Of a stretch of DNA of 64,000 nucleotides, positions 24,701 to 39,700 are shown piece by piece. The notes under the pieces were generated by a model. It was not told the origin of the DNA. It did not search any database and saw nothing but the letters and a program-made list of their open reading frames with translations. The translations under genes and the position numbers were made by a program. The DNA comes from Morinoia aosen (Eukaryota; Arthropoda; Malacostraca; Amphipoda; Talitridae), in NCBI GenBank assembly GCA_030386875.1, contig CM059567.1, positions 78,981,130-79,045,129 of the forward strand, in the 5' to 3' direction. Position 1 is the stretch's first letter, and every line of letters starts with the position of its first letter.

Positions 24701-27700
24701 CAGCAGGACTCTAGAAGCTAATTGAGAATAATTTTATTTCTGTGCTTACGTTTGTGAATAAAATACTTTAATTTTCGAGTATCAAGTGCACAAAAAGAAC
24801 AATTACCCCAACTATGCTATATATCTTACAGGCAACTGCATCCACTAAAGATGAAATCCAACAAAATGTAATAGTTATTTAGTGATAAGTACAACTACCT
24901 ATTTAAAAATTTTGGCTAGTTGTTAATGTTTATGGTCAATGTGAAGTTTCATGCAATCACAGAAAATAATAATTGCGATCCCAGGAATCACTAAAGGAAC
25001 CCATTTAAGAACGTTTTACATGAATGACATTCTGCTCGCTGATGCGTTATTTTCAAATTATTGAACTTTGAAGTTGGCCTTCGCGCGCCATAGGAAACGA
25101 GCGCGCGAAACGGAATTTAATTAATAACGGAAGCTAACCCCCTATTACAAACGTAAAGAGGTTGGGTCGTGAGGGGGAGGCACAGTTCTTCTAGTGAAAA
25201 TTATCAATAAAGCTTCTAACCCACCCATCAGGGTGACGACCGCAATCTTGTTTACATCGGCTCCAAGATGGCGGCGCCCATGGTGGTCGCCATCTTGGAG
25301 CCGATGTAAACAAGATTGCGGTCGTCACCCTGATGGGTGGGTTAGAAGCTTTATTGATAATTTTCACTAGAAGAACTGTGCCTCCCCCTCACGACCCAAC
25401 CTCTTTACGTTTGTAATAGGGGGTTAGCTTCCGTTATTAATTAAATTCCGTTTCGCGCGCTCGTTTCCTATGGCGCGCGAAGGCCAACTTCAAAGTTCAA
25501 TAATTTGAAAATAACGCATCAGCGAGCAGAATGTCATTCATGTAAAACGTTCTTAAATGGGTTCCTTTAGTGATTCTTTGGAATATAATTATTATTTTCC
25601 GTGATTGCATTAAACTTCACATTGACCATGTTTATTCATGAAATTTCAAAGAAAAAGTTCACAAGATGTTTTACATTTAAAAGAATCATAATTCTTAATA
25701 TAATATAAATTATTTTACTTGACAAACATATTTCAATCAAAGCCACTTGATATGCTGAATATGTAGCAATGCTATTTCATTTTTCCGTGAGATCGTATAA
25801 TGCATATTTGATACGTAAGAATAAAAGATGTTGAATGTCGACCTCATAACCATACATGCACAATTTTTGAATCCTTATTTTATTTTCAATACTAATCCCT
25901 GATATCACAACTTTCCAAATTTGTATCTCAATGTGAGTGCGCACTAATAGAAGTGTTTTCAACAATGCATCGTCACTGGTATTGCATTTTTTAAATTCAT
26001 ATTCAAACGATTTAGGGAACCTAAATTACCGCATCAAAGCGAAAGCCATTTTATTGTTTTCTCTCAATAATTTGTTAATAATAAAATGGCTCAAATGAAC
26101 CTTTCATCATTAAACAACTAGATAACTTTCAGATCAAACGGAATGAGAAGAAAAAGTGAACTGTTTTCACTATTGTTCGCAAAAATTTTGAAACTTTTTT
26201 CTATTTAGTGTGCTCCAATCCTAAAATTACACCCCACCTTTACAGGAATATTTCCCATAAATCAAGGCAAATTTCTGATTATGGGAAAAATATACTTAAA
26301 AAATCTTCATACTCTATATAAATATGTAACATTACTTTAAATTTTCAGAGAATTATTCCACTCAACAATTTTTTTACTACCCTGAGGCAAATTTTACTAC
26401 TTTATACTACTTTTTTTACTACTTTCCAAATTTTACAACTTTTTACTACTTTTTACTACTTTACTACCTAGTAGACACCCTGTTTCAGCATTAGCTTGTG
26501 CAAGACTTCCCCTAGCCTAGGACACATTCCGTTCAATGAGAGCATTTATGCAGAGTGAATGTATGGTATAGGAGATTGACGCCATTCTGAGTTATTACAT
26601 TTTCCCTTCATAATACGAAGGCAAATGCACGATGAACATGACTGAAGAATTATATTGGGAGTAAGTTCAAAAAATTACAAGCGCAATGAACTTTACACTT
26701 TTACATTTTGAATAGTTTATTCTCATCTTATTGCTGAGCTTTGCATACATAGATTTTCGATACACAACTAAGGTGACCCTGCTGGAAATATATGGTGACC
26801 ACAATTGAGAGCTAAATTAATTCGTGATGTACAAGAAGAGAAATTATAATAACAGCAGGAACAGAGTGTAATAAATGAATCCAGTAAATGATAATTATAG
26901 TAGCTAAGTCAAGATTGATTTAAGGAGAAGGGGATACTAACAAACATGACGATGTACAACTGGTCATCGAGTTCTACATCTCATTCTAACTTCTAATATA
27001 TATGAATAAAAATTACTCCAAGAAATAACTTCAATCGAGCATCGTTTAGTGGGATAACTTGAACAAATTTTTATCCGTATTAGTAGTTCACATTAAATTT
27101 CGAACTTGAGGGTTTATTTACCTTTACAAATGGCTAAGGGTTCAAATAGTTTATCTAAAAAATATGCAAACAAATATGTCATCAGTGAACAATGTCGATT
27201 ACTAAGAAGCTCAGCAATGCATACGCGCAGCAAGTATGCAATTGAGGTACAGTAGAAGCTGAGGGTTTGCTGTGTGGTGGAAGCGGCCATCATTCCACAA
27301 TACCAACTGCCCCAGCACCGACAACTCAATAGCAAAATTCGAGTCATATTGCTTGCGCACACAATGTAAGTAGTGAATTAAATGTACAACTACGGTATGA
27401 TTAGATTAATTTATTATAAGAAAGTTTTAGCCTCCCTTTACCAATAACAAAGAAGTTTCAAAGAGTGGAAGGATGAAGGCACCATTTAGCATGAAGTTAA
27501 GGGAGCGCGGAATCTACGCACAAGGTGCATAAAATCAGTAAGCTAAGAAAGGAGTTCATGAAACAAGATAAAAGTTGACAAAGAAAGTAGAAGGTGCTGA
27601 AAAACTGGACAGCAGTGAACCGAAAAAAGTTAGTTCATAACAAAACAAAAAACCTATTCTATTTCAACAAAAAGAAGGCCTTCCTAACCTTTAGCTTGGG

Positions 27701-30700
27701 ACCTCACATAATTCCCCTAAGAGCGCTAATTTCCATAGATACAACAGCTGTATCCCTCTGAGGGGTACGATTAGATTATGGCAGTACCTTAATGTAGTAC
27801 ATGTGAAACCAGTTTGAAATTTTACTTTCACTCGAAGATACCAATAAGCATCTCAAAATTCCGAGTTAGGTGAAAACAGAGATCTCCTTCAAATGTTTAG
27901 CTTTATACCAAAACAAAATCAAATTAATGCTGTACTCTTTCCTCACACCCTCCTACAACTTTAGACACGGGTATTAAATGAAATTAAATTCACACGCAAC
28001 GCACTGGGTTGCAGAACTGGAGAAGAAGAACAAGTTTGTAGAGCGCTAGAGAGGCAGTAACAACACGAGAAGTAGAGGCTACAATGAGCAGGACCCACCG
28101 ACCACACAAGGTAGTTGAGGCAGCCGTTGGTGTGGATGACATCCACGTACTCGGCGTCGGTCCTGTCGAGGCGCGCAGACGCGTCTGTGCCCCGGAATGT
28201 CAGCCCCGCCGGGTCCAGTCCTGCAACAGTCGTACGGGGTGGCTGAACTATGCACCTCATGGTTACGTTGTCATGTAACAGCATTGTGAATGACAGGAGC
28301 CGTGCCATTCAGGTTGTTGATATTCGTTGGTATGATAATATTCGAAATCTATCAAATAAAATTACCATCTACCTAACACCCCCACAGAAATGTTCTCCAT
28401 GTCCGTCCATAGATTTCCTTACGTTGTTGAACAACGTAATTACCCAGGTTAAATTAGATGTTAGTTTAAGCCTCCCAAACCGCAACAAAAGTGTTCCTAA
28501 GAGAGGAAGACACCATTTAGTATGGATTTGAGGTAAAGCAAAATCTATGCACCAGGTGCATGGAAACAAAGTTGAGAAAGAAATTTATGAAAATAGATAG
28601 AATTTAAAGAAGAGTGTAGTAGGTATTGAAAAAGAGGACAGCAGGGAACTGAAAAAGATGGTCCATGACATAACAATAAGCCAATTCTATTTCAACAAAA
28701 GGAACGCCTACCTAAAGTTTAGCTCAGGGCCTCACATACTCCCCCTGAGAACACTGATTACCTTAGATACATCAGTTGTATCCCATGAGGGGATATAATT
28801 ATAGAAAAAATTTCAATGTGAGGAAGTATTCAAGTGATATTTAGTATGACAACAAATTATTGAACAGTAGCAGAAACACCTACAATTACAAGAGGTTGTA
28901 AGAAAGCCCATAGAAGCAGAGTGGTTAAAGAAAAGTAGCCCGAGTTTGTGTACCGTTTGTGGCAAATAAAAAGGGTGATGATTACAATTACCGCAATATC
29001 GGTCATGAACTTTCATATTTAAATCCCATCCACATTGACTTGACTAGACAATATTTACAAAATGATGAGTACATTTTTGCCTTCTTCAACAACCAAGGTT
29101 ATGTATTTTAACATTAGTAAAGATTTTCAGCTCTATTTTTAAACATGGCTAATCCCTCGTAACAGAATACTACACATTCAAAACCAAGGCAATCGAGTGA
29201 ATTCGTCCAGCGATAAATGAGAGTGCAGGAGGCGCCTGACCAGAGAGGCAGGGTAGGGTGAGGCCGAAACCAAGGCCCGCACTCACCCGATATCCTGGCT
29301 AGGGGCGAGTGCACATTCTTGCCCACAAATCCCGCGATGTGCGCACCGAGAGAATGCCCGATGAGGTGCACGTAAGAATTCCTGCCAGGAACAACAACAA
29401 ATAAGATGCGCCAACACACCTCCACTCACAGACTATCGTTTTTTTTTTTTGAGGACATGCACAAACGATGATCAATTTATGTTGTGGCTACAATGCAATA
29501 TCATAACTAAATTGAGTTACGGTTCTGAACACAACATAGCAACGAAGCTGAATTTTGCAATTAAACAGGTCCTGAATGTTCAAAATAATAAAACCGTAAA
29601 AGTAGGTGAGGGAAAATTCAGACAAATAAAAAAGTAAAGCAATCAAAAGCTATCGTTTGAGGTCAATAAATATTAGACAAAGATTAAATGAAATATTTAC
29701 ATACAGGATATAGAAACAGTCACATATTGGTACACCAGGTAGATCAGCTATAGTATTTAGTTCAGGTCTACGTCTGCCAATTTATACCACGGGTTTAAAT
29801 GCATAATTGTATGCCCTGATAGAAAACAAGTCCATCACGTTTGATCATAATTTCTTCACATGATGGGTCTGTAAGTAAGGGTACGTGAACGGTCTCAACA
29901 AGTATAGTAGTTAGTTTGAGGCTCTTGTTTTCATTACCAAAGATGCCATCACAAAAAAAGAGAAGGCATCAATCACAAGGAATGGGACTGAAGAAAATGT
30001 AGAACCTATGCACACGGTGTGTTCCCGCACATCACACCCAGAGAATAGAAACAGTATTTTCGGAGGCAAAAGGAAAAAGACAAGAGATAGCAAAGATGAA
30101 ATGAACACTGAAAGAAGCTATTGGGCACGAAAGAAAAATGTCCCAAATGATCAACTGTGGCTAAGGTAATTTAAAAATATCTTCTCTCGAGACGCAAGTC
30201 CCCATATCATAGAATAGACGAACCTAATTAGCCTTAACCTATTACTTATCCTATGCCACCTGAGGAGTTCACCATCTCGACTGTGAAGTCAGTTTGTTGA
30301 TGGAATAGTGTAACAGTACCAATTATTCTTCATTCATTGTGTAGCTTCTTAGGATTAATATTTCTATCGCAACCTATCAAGATAGTACTACGCCGTAACT
30401 TCGATACTACAAACTAAGCTGGCACTGTATCATTCTGTCAGGCCAATGAAGTGACTTGTTATGATACGCTTGTGAGAGGTACAATTGTGCTCAACAAATA
30501 AGAGCTCAAGGAAATCGCAGCAATGATATAGAGCAGGGACTTTACCTTGTTAGAATATTGCGTTGTGTGTGCCGGCCCACAGAGCAAGGGAGCGGCCGTG
30601 GACAAGGCCGCGGTCAATACATTCAGAATTGTGTGTTATGTGCTATAAAACAAAATTTTCTGAGGTATTACCTCTACCTGATAGAAGCAACAGTGACCAT

Positions 30701-33700
30701 AGTTGATACACAGGGTTACCTCAACTATTTAACCCTTCTGTGGTAAAATGTCTTCCTGATTGACAGCCTGATCAACAGTTACGAGCTTGAAATGCATTAA
30801 CACTATTGGCATAAAAGGCCAAGGTGAGGGGTGATCATTACAATAGCACATGATAAAATTTTGGTGAAGTGCAACCATATTCGAGTTAGCGTAATATTGT
30901 GTCGAGGTGATGAACATGTCCAATTTCAAACCAAATAAATAGCATGTGCAACAATGGCGTATTAATTGTTACTTTCTCGGCATGAAAGAAATCTTTTTTG
31001 AATTGAATAGCGACTGGTGGTAGAAAATGTTTCATCAAAGTGCAAAAATTCGAGTATCGACCCAGGACAACCACCAGTATTGAACCGCAAAACCGAATCG
31101 CTGCAGAGGGAAGATAATGATGTGCATGAGGTGGGATTAGAAAAGTGTGGTGGACCATGAACCTCTGAGACCATGTTAAACAGTCAATACTTATCGCTAC
31201 CATCAACAACTGTTCAATTGTGACATTGTGTTGATCAAAAAGAACTCAGGTGTAAAAAATTCAGGTTAGGTAACAAAACTCGGAAAAGTGATTTTGCAGC
31301 AAGACTTCACCACACTCCACTCCGCAAATAACGTCATCAGAGACCTCACTGTGAAGTGCAGTTGGTCGGGAATTCTTGTTCCCTCTCCACCTGCTGTACT
31401 AACCAGACTTGGCACCTTCGGCCTACCGCTTGTTTTCATCGATGTCTCACGCACTTACCCAGCAATACTTGAACATTTAGAGATATCGAAAAAAGACTGG
31501 CGAATTGGATCGCCTCAAAAAGAGAATGATTTTACAGGTAGGAAATCTACAACTTAAAGGGCAAATGGCAAAACGTATAGCTAATGTTGGCGCTTACGAT
31601 AATAAAATATTTTTACCGTTTTTCAAGATAAAATTATCTTCTTTAGAAAAAGTCAAAAATTATTTTTTGGCCTAGTACTTCTAGTCATCCAAGTAGTTTA
31701 AAATAATAATTGGCAGCAATGATTATGAACCATGATTTTTACCAGACTCTACAACTATGAATTATGATTTTGATCAGAATTTGAGTCCAGGAGTGATACT
31801 AGAAAATATTTCATATATAAGTTTCTCATGATAAGAATAATTTAGCAAGCTACACACAATCGTTTCTTAAGTACATTCACCAGCGAATTACTTCACAATT
31901 CAAGTTCCAATTTGTGTACACTATACTAAAAAAATAAATGTCCTATACTGCAGCCTGATAGCAGGAAGCCTGTGTGAGCAAAATCTAAGCCAATGGGAGC
32001 CCGTGAAATGGAACAAAGCACTCACTTGAGGGACATCAGCTGCTCCAGCTGACCCAGCAGCTGAGCAATTTCCCGCCCCACGACAGGCACGTGGCCGACC
32101 ACATGGTAATAATCAATGACGAAATATGCAGAGCCCGAGGGCCACTGGACTGATATCACGTTGCTATCGTGGAAGGACAGCAACTCTGCAACAAAGACAC
32201 CACTGGATCATCGTGATGGCGAGACACCCTGACAAGTTCTCACAATAAAACTGAAAGACATTAGAAAATAAATCAAAGCACTTGAACACACTATCAGATT
32301 GTGATCAAATAATTCAAATTTAGAGCCATATGGACTGTAAATAAAGCCTGAACAGAGTGAATACAAGCAAATCACTTCAATGACACAGCAACTCATTCAT
32401 ACAGCTCGACTGCGACGTGCCCCATCGGTGGTACAAGGAGGTAATTTTCATAATGCCGCTGACCGACCATTACTTCCAAACTCAATTTTAATAAACACTT
32501 AATCAAAGCTAAATGAAAACAAGATCCAGTTCATGTTTGGTATTTTCAAAATAGTTTACTACAATTGACTTTTAAGTCAGAGTTTGGTGTTGAACTTAAT
32601 ATTTAGTTGCCGCAGTCAAAGTGTTAATGTTGTCACTACTATCACATGGACGAGAAGTTAGGAGTAAAACTACTGAAAAACCAAAAAGCATACTCAAGCA
32701 ATTTATAATTAATTCCAGAGACTGGCTTGAACATCAGCTTTTGCACAAAGAGAATGTGTGAAGCAAGAGTAGAAACTCCAAGAGTTTTGAAAATAGCTCG
32801 GACAACTTTCATCACTACTACTAGAAAGCCCAGCTGAAACCAAATGAAAGAGAACATTAGTATCCTCCTCACTTAGTACTATTTGCTTGTCAATTAGCCA
32901 GCAAGTCACAATTCTTCCTGCTTATCCGCACTATGTAGCAACACCAACATTATAATTACTTGAGTGCTGATTTCAGCCACCATATAAATATAAAATTTCA
33001 ACTATACTTGTTGTTAACATCTCTTACCAAAAAATACCCTATAATGAAATAAAAAAAAATTGTTTTCATTTATGAACTTGATATAAACATCTTCACCTAA
33101 AATGTCTTGATTTAAACTTTCATTAATTTGGCTTTCACAACTCTAGAGGAATAAAGTTATGCATTGAAAATCAAAAGAGTTTATAAGGTAAATAGAATTC
33201 CCACTTCTCAATTAAACAAAAGTTCAATAAATGACCAGTGCTCAAGTGACAACTTTCTGCATTAAAAACCTCACCTAACAATACCTTGGTGTGTTTGAGT
33301 ATTTATATACGTATTTGTTTGGTGTCCACTTCTTCCATCTCTGTCACGCTAAGAAGGATGCTTAATTAAGCAATGGATGCACAAAATTATTTCAAACAAA
33401 CTTACACCGTGGGGTCAATTTGACCCCAACCTTTTCAATGAAGTAACAAAGCACATAAAGGTTAACCAGTTTCAGTTATTTGGGAAAAGTCAAATACAGC
33501 ACATGGATAAAACCTTTATTTCTTGACCTTAAAATTCAGTTGGGGTCATTTTGGCCATGCATCTACGGGTTAATAAACCGTATCTGTGATACGAGTTCAC
33601 CAGTGCACAAATACAAGAATATTTTAATTGCCGGTACTATTACGACGGATATATTTGTTTGTCATCCACAACATTTAGAAAATATATCCAAGGAAAATAT

Positions 33701-36700
33701 TGAATCTTGGCATTTCTGACAGGCCGTGTACACTGGTGGAATAATAAAGTACCCTCACAACTCTCATCAAAGGCTTCACATCATCCTACATCAGACGTGA
33801 TACAACTCTGGTATCTTTCTCTCAGTTGGCCACCAATAGGTGTCCACCTCCAACAAATAACAATGGTTTTAGTTGCAAGGTTTCACAGAAAAATCAACAT
33901 CATGCACAGCAAGAAATCAGATCAACTTACTGTGCTTGGTGTCCAATATCCAAGGCTCCAGACCATCTCCAAGAAATCCATGGACAATTATGTAGGTTGG
34001 AATATGCTTCCCAAAGTGGCTGTTAGAGATGCTACTGTTGTCACCCAGCACTAGCAGCTCAAACTCTTTCCCTGACTTGTATGATCTGAAAAAAAAAGCA
34101 CATAAAAGCCATTTGACTTACTCAATAATGATGCAAAATGAAATCTTTCCAGGACCGTTCATGATACACTAGTACGGCAAAGAATCCATGTTTCACACAA
34201 CCATCTAATTAGGAAAAAGTGCAATGCTATGAGAAAATACTGCATCTAGCCAATGTAGCCCTTCATCCCTTCATGTCTTGATAAGAATCAAAATTACCAT
34301 CTCGCACGAGTTTTGTACTCGTCAAAACAAATCCAGCATTTGTACAATCCTCTGCAGCACAAATAACAACACATAGAATGCCACAATGCTGTCTACCCTT
34401 TTCTCCACTCGAGATGTGATTAAAAAAACTGTGCTTTTTAACCCTTTAACGTCCGAATTTTTGTACTCATATTACCGTTAACACAACCACCGTCACTAGA
34501 CTGGTGCTGGCATCAGGCAGTCGTCGATTTCAGGATGAGAAAGGAACTGCCACTTGGCAGAGAACTTCAAAGAACAAGTTAGGGAACTAATTGAACAAGA
34601 AATACAATATATTAAGGGTATTTTTGAAAGAGGACACTGGTGTCCTCTGGGGCGTTAAAGGGTTAAATAAAAAAGTCGTTTAAATACAAAAAAATGTTTT
34701 TTATATACAAAAACATGACTTAAAAATGTGGATATTTTTTTTAATATTTTATTTAAAAAAACTCAGCAAGGAAAAGAACATTACAATAATTTTTCCCATG
34801 TCAGATTTTAAAATAAAACAGCATACCTCTTAATTCAGGGTTTTCTATGGTTGTAGGACATTTTTCATTTCTGTAGTTTCATGTTTTAGTATTTCATTTA
34901 TTTTACAATAGACGTGTATCACCTTTACCTCACGTTGTGTTTAATAATACATCTGTACTGGTGGCCGTAGAGAAACATTTTCAGCCAATTTGATGTAGTG
35001 TCTGGAATTTATACTGTGAGAGATTTGCCCAAACTGTGAGCTGTTTACTTTGTTGTTATGCTCAGAACCCAGCACATGTCCTGTTGTGGTGTAGCATTTT
35101 TATTGTGAGTGACTCTGAGTGAAAGCCACAATGCGGCAAAGAGAAGACTCCAGTTGAAAAAATATTCAAAGATGTCCCCAGTGATAGGAAAGTGGCAAAA
35201 GTGAAATGCCTATTCTGCTCGACAGGTGGATGCGAGACAGGAAATTAATGATATTGCAAAACAATGGCCAGACATGGACGCAACCCAAATTGTGGCTGAG
35301 TTGGCAGATTACAGGTCCTAAACAAACTTGTTTTCACAAAGTCATTTATTTGGAATACTACAGGACTTGGAATAGACACAAGAATTTGCCATCTAGTTGA
35401 TGGAACGGGATCTGTTGCTCAACTCTGCTGAGCCGTGTTGTCTCAAATATCCTGCAACCATCCGTCTCCAGTGCATCTGTTGAGCAATTCTTTAGCAGAC
35501 ATGCATTAGTACATTCTGCAAGAAAAAATCGTTTGACTACGGGCATAGACAGAGCGGCAGAGTTGGTGTTTATTGGGCAAAACTTGGCACTGGGTAACAT
35601 GAACGATGCCCACGAATGTCCTGACCAATGCACCTCCTGCCCCTTATCCATCACTACAACCATAGCCATCAACCAGCAGTGATTTTACTGTTTCACTCAA
35701 CATCCCTACTTTCCAGCTTGAGTCAAACGACTCAGAAACATACAGAAGATTCTGATGACTCAATGAACTGCCCAGCCCTGGCAGCCAACCCCAGATTTCC
35801 CTATCTGATATAGAGAAGGGTACTTGTGAGTGATCTGTCACCACTTGTTTAGGGGAAAAGTTAAAATTTAATCTTACCTTAACATAAAAAAACACACATT
35901 AACCCTTTAACGTCCGAATTTTTTTACTCATATTACCGTTAACACAACCACCGTCACTAAACTGGCGCTGGCATCAGGCAGTCACTAATACCAGGATGAG
36001 ATAGGAACTGCCACCTGGCAGAGAACTTCAAAGAACACATTAGGGAACTAATTGAACAAGAAATACAATATATTGGGGGTATTTTTGAAAGAGGACACTG
36101 GTGTCCTCTGGGGCGTTAAAGGGTTAAAATTGGTGAACGATAACCCACAAGTACCTAGAGGAGTCTTAAGAGGAACAGCAGGAGCCACAGAACTTAGATT
36201 GATTGAGGCAGAATTCAGAGCTTACTATATCTACATGTCTGATTTTTTTTATACTTAACAAATCTGGATGGGTGCAAATAAATAAATATAGAACACAATA
36301 AAAACGGGGTTTTTTTAAAAAAAAACTGCAATAAAAGAAATTTTTCTTGCATCACTAACCCCCACATTCTTGTTACCTCCACACAGGCACCCTTAGGTTG
36401 CTTCACATCATCGAGAGAGAACGCTCGGCTTCAGAGAATATATTTTGATGTCTATGTAATTTTAACCCCATCAAATCTTATTCATTTCAAATCTTATTCA
36501 TTTTATAGAGAGTATATGTGGGATTTAGTTTCTTAATGAATAATTAGGATTGCGGGCCTTTACACCAGTTGAGAGTCAATGACTGTTGTAACTCATTTGT
36601 TCGCAATGTATTGAAGGCTTAGGTTTGAGGGTTACAGAGTGCCAAGCAGGGCATTGCAAGAGAGATGGCTTAGCAACAACACACACACATCAGTCTTTCT

Positions 36701-39700
36701 TCTTAAAATCATCACCTCAGGCAATGAATCAGCATTATTTTCAACTGGCTAATAACCGTAAAAATCATGAACTTAAAAATGAAGAAAATTGTAAGGAAAT
36801 TCATCATGTATAAAGAAAAACATTTCCGAGTGCAGCTCCATCATTAGTTTCAAAAGTTTAAATCCTTATGTCTGATATAACATATCAAAAAACTGTTAAT
36901 CACAGTCATTAAAAGATATCAAAGAGGCAAAATATGTCAAAGAAAAATGGAAATGAAACGATTGCCATCTATTCAACATTTGCACAGGTATGTACTGCCA
37001 CTTGCCAGCATTGTTAAAGGCAGGTGACGACGGGACTAATAGGAGCCCCATAACCAGATTATCTATTCGTTTGTGAACTTTGTCTAGGAATATTAAGGAG
37101 AGCATTACACACAATTCCAGCAAAGTATTGAATATTTTCCAAGTGAAACCCATAAATTTTGAGCTACCCTTCGAAAATAACTGGTTTAGACAAATATCAA
37201 TAGTTTTTGGGAAAGGAATATTAGTATAAAGTAATTCACCATCAAATGAAGCCATGATCAAATCATTCACATTAGGAATACTTCTAATTTCTGGAAAGGA
37301 AAATTAGTATAAAGCAATTGAACATCAAATGAGGCCATGATCAAATCATTCACGTTAGGAATGCTTCTAATATTTCCACTAAATTTTATTGCAGTGTCAA
37401 CAGTACACACGCTGGTTTGAAGTTAAATTATTGAAGACTGATAGAAGTTTACTCAATTTATAACTGGGACTATCAGAAGCTTCTACAATTGGTCTTAATT
37501 GAAATTGGGGAGGAAGAAAATAATTTTCCAGGAATTTTCTTTGTTTTTATCCCTCTAAATTTGCAAATCGAGCAAACTACTGACTACTTCAGATATATTT
37601 ACTGTTATGTGGCTCAACATATTCAATCAGTAGACCCATCTCACCTCACTTCAATTAAAAATATGATAAGCCTATCCACATTCACATCATCAACACCTGC
37701 CAATTAACTTGTAAGATACGTCATTATTGCTATCATGTCTAATGAAGCTTCTCTTTCAACAGTTTTGTGACATAGAGTTGTTAGTACATATTCAACAAAT
37801 TCAATAATGAAACAAGTACTCTTCAATGTTTCAATTCCCTTTGTAAGTTAGGAAGAGTGAATGCACCAGCAACTGGAAAGACAAGAAAAAATCCATAAAT
37901 GATGCTATATATGCAGAGAAAATGGATTGCCTTGAAAATAGGGCTTTATTGATACAGCTCACACACCAAAATAATCACTCACCAAAACTAATCATTCAAT
38001 ACATTATTTACTAAATGAATTATAAAGCTTCAAAATAGTTTATCTCATTGAAGGCTGGTGAGAGTCGATACCAAATATTTCACTGAAATTATTCTTATAA
38101 GGACGTGATTTGGGTGATGGAAAATCTGTACTCTAACATCTGATGCCACAATGGTAAGATTGAAACACATCTAAACAAGAACCCTTTAAATCATACTACA
38201 TGAAGCAGAAGCTAAGAATTACACATGCAAGTATAACAAAAAGGAAAAGCTATCACCTCACCTAGTCCACAGGAATATTTTTTCAATCATAGAAGTTGCT
38301 CTGGCAGATCCTACACCATGTGTGAGGAGTGGTGATGAGCTGCCTCCTGAAATGGAGAATATGTAAAATGTGGGCAATCCTCAATTTCTCTAGTGATCAA
38401 TGTGCATACAAACTTCATTTAAATTCAGTAAATTTATACCATCAGTATATAATATTTGTATAATAAACGAATCACAGTAAAAAATGATGGTGGTTTCTAA
38501 TAGTTTGCTCAGGAAGAAAGTTTTGATAAACTTTACTTCAAAATAATTAAATACAAAGGAAAACGTACTGATGTTCACATGCTGTATTTTTACCCCACCA
38601 TGGCACTATGCAACTTGTTTTCAATATAATAATTATAGTAAATAAAGATTTTGATGCACAAGCATCATCAGCCACAAACTGAAACATTTTCTGTTACAGT
38701 ATTTAAGGACACCGTCTGGGTATCAATCAGGATTAGTGTTGATTTTCTGTTTTATATGCATCTTATAGAGGATTTTCTTGCACTTCTATTGGTACTTTCC
38801 GCTTACGTCTACTACGAATGGTACGCCCCCCCAGAGGGGGGAAAGCGATGGGGCTGGCGTGACCTTGAACCCTCAACCCCTCATCATTGGGGGTCAATTG
38901 AGAGCGTTTCTCTGCGGGAATGGCAATATAGTTCGTTTTGGGCTATTCAAAGTGCTTCCATTATTCAAACGAAACATTCTAACGCTGAGTAAATATTTTT
39001 TTATAATTTTTGACAATTTCAGAATTTAGCTGTTCTGCCGTATCTATAATACCGCAGCTTTCATTCATAGCTCGATGCAGCTGCAGTATCATAGCTACGG
39101 CTATGGCGTGCACACCAATTCAAAGGGCTTGAAAAGAGCTACAAAACAGAGGAGTTGACTTGAAAAAAAAAATATTTTGGTTGGAAAAAAAATAAAAATG
39201 TAGTTGTTTTGAAGAATTACACGTATTGTCTTTTAATGTATATTTTTTCCCAGAGTTCCAGAGCTACAGCAATGTAAATTATATCAATCGAAAGGGCTTA
39301 AAAAGAGCTAAAAAATCTCAAGAGTTCATTGTAAAGAACCTGGTAGTTCAAAAGATAAGAAGAAAATTTTTTTTGTGAAAAACACATTTTTATGGAAACT
39401 TGATAATTGGTTTCCCAAATGTATCTTCTTCCACAATTTTAGAGCTACAAGAATGGTTTATATACCATTCGATAGGGCTTAGCAAGGTGTATCCATACGC
39501 AATAACATTTTTTCATACATTTATTATTTTGAAAATTCCACAGCATGAAAAAAATAATGAAAAAAAGGTTGTTTTTTCAATTCCCAAAATCCACAAAAAG
39601 AAGTTATCAAAATTTCCTATTACGTGTGGTCATATAGACATATAAGCAATCTAAAAATGAAGTAATTGTTCTGTAACTTCAAAATTGTAGAAGAAAATAG

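Noticed and set aside
11995-26489. ACTACTTTTT tracts at 12 kb and 26.4 kb as the two ends of one larger element
   Set aside because: They read in the same orientation and no matching inverted termini or target duplication were found.
30555-30625. GC-rich patch as an extra lipase exon
   Set aside because: Exons 4 and 5 already join in phase with the expected family sequence; inserting this patch would break the conserved spacing before GHSLG.
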